DNA from: Actinidia chinensis
Lineage: Eukaryota > Streptophyta > Magnoliopsida > Ericales > Actinidiaceae
Direction of reading: 5' to 3'
NCBI GenBank assembly: GCA_009663005.1
Contig: CM018889.1
Coordinates: 5,357,600 to 5,370,099 of the forward strand
Length of the DNA: 12,500 bases
Shown: positions 8,272 to 12,500 of the stretch, piece after piece
Layout: every line of letters begins with the position of its first letter
Position numbering within the stretch: the stretch's first letter is position 1
The notes under the pieces: model-generated
The model's database searches: none
Told to the model about the DNA's origin: nothing
The model's input: only the letters and a program-made list of their open reading frames with translations
Translations under genes and position numbers: made by a program

Positions 8272-8440
8272 TTTTTCTTTTTTCCTTTTTTGATCGGCAA
8301 ACGAAAATTTATTGATATAACCACAAAAATTATATATACAAAACTAAAGTACAGACGGTATCATAGCTAAGCCTTCGTAACCCAACTAGGTTGCATGCAG
8401 GAATCTGAGGAAAACTAGACAATAAAGAGAGAGGCAAAAG
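8272..8440 (-). mobile_element. Probable LINE (non-LTR) 3' end, minus strand
   Basis: On the minus strand the sequence reads through ACCGTCTGTACTTTAG and ATCAATAAATTTTCG to TTTGCCGATCAAAAAAGG, ending in an A-rich tail (the T-rich run 8272-8290 on the plus strand). A terminal TTTGCCGATC followed by poly(A) is a familiar plant LINE 3' end, and an AATAAA signal sits just before it. The upstream limit is not defined and no reverse-transcriptase coding sequence is visible, as expected for a 5'-truncated copy. Target duplications were not identified. The family assignment is from memory of the end motif, not from a search. Confidence 0.5.
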
Positions 8441-8449
8441 GGTCACCAT

Positions 8450-8502
8450 CCCTCTCTCTCTATATATGTTGGTGAGTAGATCTAGTATATATATCTATAT
8501 CA
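8450..8502. repeat. CT/TA microsatellite-like tract
   Basis: CCCTCTCTCTCTATATATG is followed by TAGATCTAGTATATATATC. It is a compound CT then TA simple repeat, interrupted by TTGGTGAG. Confidence 0.75.
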
Positions 8503-8588
8503 CTGTATTTTATTTTCTTTTTAGTTGAAAATATTGGTAATTCAAACAAAACACTGAATACAAATTAATAATGAAAAGAAAGATTTTT

Positions 8589-8787
8589 TTTAAAGTTTAA
8601 AATTTAAACTAATAGTTTTTTCAAAAGTTGTGAGTTTTTGCAAAGAGTCATTCACGTTAATTTAAATAAAAACTAAACTTTTGGAGTGAAAAAACACTTG
8701 TAAACATCAACAAGAAAAAAAAGCAAAAACAAAAATTAATACTCATAAATTTTGAAAAATCTATTAGTTTAAATTTTAAAATTTAAA
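8589..8787. mobile_element. MITE-like element with 47 bp terminal inverted repeats
   Basis: The reverse complement of 8589-8635 matches 8741-8787 at 43 of 47 positions, including an uninterrupted 20 base stretch. The similarity may continue inward, as GCAAAAAC occurs beside both arms. The roughly 105 bp interior is AT-rich and noncoding. Length, AT content and inverted ends fit a non-autonomous DNA transposon (MITE). The target duplication and superfamily are not resolved because the outer A/T runs blur the ends. A transcript would fold into a long hairpin suited to small-RNA production. Confidence 0.75.
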
Positions 8788-8951
8788 AAACAAACTCGTC
8801 TCTCTTCTTCAGACATTTTTGTTGTTTAGAGTGTGGCGTGCAATGAAGAAAGTAATATATTTAAATAAGGATGCAATTTTTTTTTTCTAAACTTCCATTA
8901 GTTTGGTTTGGTAATTTGATGGTTGTAGTTTAATTCAAAACTACGGGTAGT

Positions 8952-9072
8952 TATTTGTATATTTTCCAATGATAGGGAGGTAAACCGCACTTGATATAAA
9001 CCACATAATTTTTTTAAACATATTTGCTAATGATAGGGAGTTAAACCACATATGAAGTAAACCATAAAGGGA
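8952..9072. repeat. Degenerate 61 bp tandem duplication
   Basis: AATGATAGGGAGGTAAACCGCA near 8968 and AATGATAGGGAGTTAAACCACA near 9029 are 61 bp apart. Each is followed by a second TAAACCACA/TAAACCATA motif. The TAAACC motif therefore appears four times, twice per unit. This suggests an old tandem duplication inside a dispersed repeat. Confidence 0.7.
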
Positions 9073-9503
9073 TAAATCAGATTTTTCCCTTTAATATTTT
9101 ATTTTAAGGTTATTTGATTTTAAACTCACCATATGTTTTGTACCAAAATCAAAAGAAAAATGAATCATTACCGTAAATCCACTTCCCACCACTAGCATTC
9201 AAGGCTGGGAGTGAAATTGAAAGAAAATGAAAGTGACAGCAAGTACTACAAGTCCTCATGCAGTGTATTTGATGATCAATATTTTCTACATGCATTAGTT
9301 GTAAGATGACTGAGAGAATTTTAAATTCTATGTAATGACCTTCACAAAAAATACGAGAAACAAAGTATTTACAATGTAAATTATAATAAAGTTAATTTTT
9401 TCAAATTGAAGCGATGATGCTTGATAACCGCTCCCCTTTTCTGGTTGTATTACTCTTGGAGATCAATAAAACTAAAATTCTTTTCACCCATAAAAAAAAA
9501 ATT
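9073..9503 (+). other. Noncoding sequence ending in polyA-signal-like 3' end
   Basis: No coding region is visible. The stretch ends with AATAAA at 9465-9470, about 21 bases of other sequence, then ten A at 9492-9501. That is the layout of a cleaved and polyadenylated mRNA copied back into DNA. It could be the 3' end of a processed pseudogene or SINE/LINE-type copy, or a chance A tract. The body upstream matches nothing I recognise. Confidence 0.3.
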
Positions 9504-9638
9504 TGTTAGGCCTAATTAGCTGGAGTAGGTAATTAGCTAGTTTGGCCTTCGGAGTATACTTAGTTTGAGTAGGCGTAAGTGGGACAGACTGCCCTAGAGG
9601 CCGAGTGGCCAGCTCAAGAATGGAACTCTATCACATTT

Positions 9639-9653
9639 AGAACGTTCTAGAAA
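9639..9653 (+). promoter_or_regulatory. Perfect three-unit heat-shock element in LTR U3
   Basis: The bases AGAACGTTCTAGAAA fit nGAAnnTTCnnGAAn exactly: GAA at 9640-9642, TTC at 9645-9647 and GAA at 9650-9652. The first two units form the 12 bp palindrome TAGAACGTTCTA. Such elements bind trimeric heat-shock factors. It sits about 120 bp upstream of the TATA box in the same LTR candidate, a suitable promoter position. A chance match is possible in 12.5 kb of AT-rich DNA, so function is inference. Confidence 0.5.
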
Positions 9654-9771
9654 GTGCTCAAGATGGTAGAAATAAGAGTTATACTCGGGGCAACTGAGAA
9701 CTAGTTGGATTTAAATTTCAATATATAACTGATTGGGGAAGGAGTACTTTCCATACAACGACAAGAAATGC

Positions 9772-9778
9772 TATAAAA
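9772..9778 (+). promoter_or_regulatory. TATA box of candidate LTR
   Basis: GCTATAAAAAGGG contains a good plant TATA box, with a pyrimidine-rich CCCCTCCAG start-site-like region about 15-25 bases downstream. Confidence 0.55.
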
Positions 9779-9950
9779 AGGGTCAAAGCTGTCCCCTCCA
9801 GTTAAGGTACATAAACTTTTCTTTGCATTAATCTCTCTCTTTTTCTTTCTAAAATTGTTAGTGACTTAGTATCGAAAAGTTATTCCAACCAACCTCCAGC
9901 CGAACACTCTAATGTTTATTGAGTCGTGTAGGACACTCAACCAGAACATA

Positions 9951-10325
9951 GCACAATGAGGAACCGTGCTTTCCTAAGGTGAAAACCTAACTACTTGGAT
10001 TGGTTAGTTAGCAATGTAAAATGGTGTAGAGAATTCAGAAACATTGCGCATATGTTTCGTCTCCAACTTGTAGAGTATTGTGACAAGTTGGAAAAATAAA
10101 AAAATAAAATTATATATATTTTAAGAACTCAATGTTTTTATATGAATAGTGGCTAACAATTTAATAGATAGCAAAAGCAAACCCACGTTGGCACTCTATT
10201 AAGAACCTTTCCATCAAAGTATTAGGCTCATACAAAATGCTAACTAGGGTTTTGTATCATAGTCCAGCCAATAGCTGGGGATGCTTATTCCAAATTACAA
10301 AGAAGGCATGCTTGGAGTATCTCCT
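9951..10325. other. Sequence between two LTR candidates, no gene
   Basis: No primer-binding site or gag sequence follows the gypsy-like LTR. The only clear structure is the hairpin at 10062-10092. An open frame from 10237 (67 codons) runs into the neighbouring LTR candidate and has no recognisable product. Confidence 0.5.
10062..10092. repeat. Hairpin with perfect 10 bp arms
   Basis: TCCAACTTGT at 10062-10071 and ACAAGTTGGA at 10083-10092 are exact reverse complements around an 11 base loop. It lies about 110 bp past the gypsy-like LTR candidate. Its role is unknown. Confidence 0.85.
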
Positions 10326-10500
10326 GTTAGGTGTTTTAGTGTTAATATTATTTTATATTAGTTTTAGATTTGTTATGCAATTATTAATTTTAGATATATT
10401 ATGTAATTATTTTTTTCTACTTTGTTTTTCATTAGGTTAAATTCTATTATTCGAAGACGATTAGTAATAAACATAATCTCTCTTCCTCTCTTCTCTCTCT
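10326..10500 (+). mobile_element. Candidate copia 5' LTR (degenerate)
   Basis: TGTTAGGTGTTTTAGTG is a plausible LTR start. An AT-rich body and AATAAACATAATCTCTCTTCC lead into CT repeats ending near 10500. The polyadenylation-type signal plus CT-rich tail is the usual end of plant copia LTRs. It is followed by GTATCGCTGTAGG, a poor match to the copia tRNA-Met primer-binding site (TGGTATCAGAGCAGG). The gag remnant 320 bp further on supports the reading. The 3' LTR is not in the window, so borders cannot be confirmed. Confidence 0.45.
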
Positions 10501-10819
10501 GTATCGCTGTAGGAGTTACAAGGCATGAAAACCTTCATAATAGGACACTCTCTAACCTCCGACAACCTTCGTCCGCTTTATGTAACCTCCAATAGCCTTC
10601 GCTAGCCCTCACCTACCCTTTGATGAGCCTTTCTGATCTCCAGAAACCTTCGTATGTTATGGCAAGCCTTTTTGACCCTTAATTTCTTCCACTCTGCTGT
10701 GATGCAGGCACTACCTACATCATTTTCGTTTTAGATTTCTCTTTGTTTGTTCGATTTTCTTTCTCGGTTTGTTATTGCTACTATTATTGTCGTTGCTATT
10801 GCTTGGTTGGATTAATATT
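10501..10819 (+). other. Copia leader with repeated ACCTTCGT motifs
   Basis: This is the untranslated stretch between the candidate LTR and gag. AACCTCCGACAACCTTCGTC is followed about 30 bases later by AACCTCCAATAGCCTTCGCT, and further CCTTCGT/CCTTCAT copies lie at about 10530 and 10648, so it contains a decayed short tandem repeat. The last 100 bases are T-rich. Confidence 0.5.
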
Positions 10820-11530
10820 ATGTCGGACGATAAATTACATGTGATTAACATTAGATTGGATCGAAGTAACTACTCCTATTGGTCTTACCTCATGCAGAAT
10901 TTCATTGTGGGCAAAGGAATGTGGGGACATGTAGTTGGTACACCTGCCACCAAAGTACAAGAATTCCTCGCTTGTATTTCATAACTTTGTAAGAACCAAG
11001 TATAGTATGAACCTTCCTAAGTTTTAAGATGATCAAAAATGGGTGGACTATTTGAAGGAGATGTTTCTGCAAATCCAATTTCGTTAAGCAGTATTGACTA
11101 GAGATGTCTATCCGTCATGCTACTAGATTGGTAAATCTATTAGGGAGTTTCATAATGAGATGACTGGATATTGGGATCACTACTCTCATGGAGCCTTCTA
11201 GTTACAGTCCATTGATAGTATCGGGAGAAAAACAAATGGGTACATTTTTCTCATAGTACTCTGTGGATCAGTTTGAGCCGCTTTGGTGGGGATATTTCCA
11301 TCAGATGATACTACGATATTGGAACATATTAGATGAGGTAATACCGATTCAAGGTGGCACACATTGTTGAAGGGGATTGAATCCCGCAAGCAAACCGTAA
11401 TTTAAAAAAATCTTTTTAGATCTTTAAGCTTTGCTAATCGTACGACGTCGATGAGGAAGGCTTTGGATATAACCAGTATAAGACATGTATTCAAGTAGGG
11501 AAACACCAAGCCTGCTTGCCGACGTCCCTT
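10820..11530 (+). pseudogene. Ty1/copia gag remnant (UBN2-like, multiply frameshifted)
   Basis: Gag forms the particle that packages copia element RNA. ATG at 10820 opens a reading frame containing RLDRSNYSYWSYLMQNFIVG and then GMWGHVVGTP, matching the conserved N-terminal LDGxNYxxWxxxMxxxLxGxxxWxxVxG of copia gag. It stops at 10984. Later parts recur in other frames: VDYLKEMFLQ near 11043, REFHNEMTGYWD at 11142-11177 and DQFEPLWWGYFH near 11266-11301. TKPACR near 11505-11522 is probably the second half of the zinc knuckle. At least four frame changes and several stops separate these blocks, so no functional protein can be made. The open frame itself begins upstream at 10769, but the first 17 residues are leucine-rich leader sequence, so 10820 is the likelier ancestral start. 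Confidence 0.85.
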
Positions 11531-11790
11531 GATCTCGCCGCCTAACTACTATTCGTTGCTGCCCACCCCGCATTACAGTGTCTTCTGTTTTAGACGGCTG
11601 TTGGTTGCCTGGGTAGCTGTAAGATCGCTTGGTGGCTTTTTGCCCCCGCGGTCTGCCTGGGCAGTTTTGTTGGTCCTGGTTGCTTTTGCCTAAAAATAAT
11701 TTTCTACTATATCGCTTGGATTAGGTATTCCTAATCTCCTAAACCCTTTTATATTATTCATTGTTTTCCTCATCCTTACCAATAATTCCT
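11531..11790 (+). other. GC-richer tail after gag remnant
   Basis: This is the least AT-rich part of the window (for example CCCCCGCGGTCTGCCTGGGC). TGCCTGGG occurs at 11606-11613 and 11654-11661, within similar contexts (TGCCTGGGTAGCTGT and TGCCTGGGCAGTTTTGT). It may be the decayed gag-pol linker, where protease would be expected, but I can find no protease motif. No open frame is convincing. Confidence 0.4.
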
Positions 11791-12500
11791 TCTATAGTAT
11801 GGCGGCTATCAATTTTTTTTCTCAAAGTTTTTGCAGAGAATTTCCTAAGAATTGATAGTTCACATATCATAATATATATGCTAGGTCCTATTAGTGCAAT
11901 GACAGGGACTCTTAGGAAGTTCTATTTTAGCTTCAATTAAATTTTAAAAGTTCTATTCATCTCATAAACTAATTTAGTAATTTAATACTCATTAATTTCA
12001 CTAATAATTTGGATTGCACTCTAAAAAAATGACTAAAAATACCTGATCGCATTTTACATACCACAATTAAACCCCCTCGTCCATGGGGTAGCAATAATTA
12101 AGTTTTTGATTAATCAACTCTCACCAATGTTAATTATTTTACGCCTTATGAATCTCATTTAATTTTTAATTTAAGTCCTTAAAACAATAAGTCTTCATTT
12201 CGATAATTAATAAACCAAAAAGACCATGATCCAATTTCAATGAACTAAATTAATAATAACTCACAAGGTGATATCCCCACTCCTAGAAGAGAGTGAAATC
12301 TCTTTGAGAATTAAGTATTCTCATAGACCTAACAATGACACCAATATACCAGGTGTTGACCTCATTAGCATCATTCATTGGTAAATCCAAAGTGAAACAA
12401 TGTCAAGAAGTTTAAGTTTACTCACTCTTTAAAGATTAAGAGTCAATTGCAAATAACGAATATAAGATTCATTATAAAATTGATAGTTTTGATATGATAT
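11791..12500. other. AT-rich, repeat-like sequence of unknown family
   Basis: No open frame or RNA gene is seen. ACCCCCTCGTCCATGGGGT near 12070 is a small inverted repeat. GAGAATTAAGTATTCTC near 12306 forms another. Strings such as CTAGGTCCTATTAGTGCAAT near 11881 and ACCAATATACCAGGTGTTGA near 12340 have the look of retrotransposon noncoding sequence, but that is an impression only. Integrase or reverse transcriptase of the neighbouring copia element is absent, so that element is truncated or interrupted by 11.8 kb. Confidence 0.35.

Larger units (their letters stand above)
9504..9950 (+). mobile_element. Candidate Ty3/gypsy-like LTR (solo or truncated)
   Basis: It starts with TGTTAGGCC, the usual TG of an LTR. 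It carries a TATA box (TATAAAA at 9772-9778), then CCCCTCCAGTTAAGGTACAT, a CT-rich leader, and TTAGTGACTTAGTATCGAAA followed by GTGTAGGACACTC. The AGGTACxT, GACTTxGxATCGxA and CAGGACACxC-like strings in that order are typical of the R-U5 part of several plant gypsy LTRs. The 3' border is uncertain: CA at 9947-9948 is one option, but no primer-binding site or gag follows, so it is a solo LTR or fragment. No target duplication was found. A heat-shock-type element lies in its U3 part. Confidence 0.5.

Noticed and set aside
11198..11389. 63-codon minus-strand open frame
   Set aside because: It is antisense to the gag remnant, which explains the sequence on the plus strand.
9504..12500. One complete LTR retrotransposon with the gypsy-like LTR as 5' LTR of the gag at 10820
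   Set aside because: The gag is copia-type, the LTR looks gypsy-like, no primer-binding site follows it, and another LTR candidate lies between them.

Overview
This window looks like AT-rich intergenic DNA from a flowering plant, most likely a eudicot. The reasons are a very low GC content, frequent A/T homopolymers, decayed Ty1/copia coding fragments, LTR-like and LINE-like debris, several short inverted-repeat (MITE-like) elements, and no prokaryotic gene signals such as dense ORFs, Shine-Dalgarno sites or operons. I see no intact host gene, tRNA, rRNA or CRISPR array. The open frames are all short; only two of them overlap recognisable protein families, and both of those are broken retrotransposon genes.

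Layout, left to right. 1-720: a near-identical 113-114 bp direct repeat (1-113 and 395-508) whose second copy ends exactly at a broken copia reverse-transcriptase fragment with a YVND box. 720-980: a GGTTCGG-rich stretch with two hairpins, possibly a hAT-like non-autonomous element. 1030-1470: an inverted-repeat element with 39 bp arms. 1500-3890: AT-rich sequence with only minor repeats. 3957-4360: a degenerate tandem array with units of about 100 bp, followed by two smaller tandem repeats. 5044-5102 and 7012-7076: two copies of a dispersed repeat. 5455-5830: a strongly pyrimidine-rich, ATG-free segment. 5985-6120: a possible MITE. 7624-7860: a weak candidate LTR on the minus strand. 8272-8440: a probable LINE 3' end on the minus strand. 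8589-8787: a clear MITE-like inverted repeat (43 of 47 arm positions match). 8952-9072: a degenerate 61 bp tandem duplication. 9504 to about 9950: a Ty3/gypsy-like LTR candidate with a TATA box and, about 120 bp upstream of it, a perfect three-unit heat-shock element. 10326-11530: the 5' part of a decayed copia element (candidate LTR, leader, gag). 11530-12500: a GC-richer tail, then AT-rich sequence that resembles repeats but that I could not classify.

The pieces do not form a pathway. They are a nested record of transposon insertion and decay. The most testable signal is the heat-shock-type motif placed upstream of an LTR TATA box, which would make that LTR a candidate stress-responsive promoter. 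I do not find convincing evidence for a new biological system.
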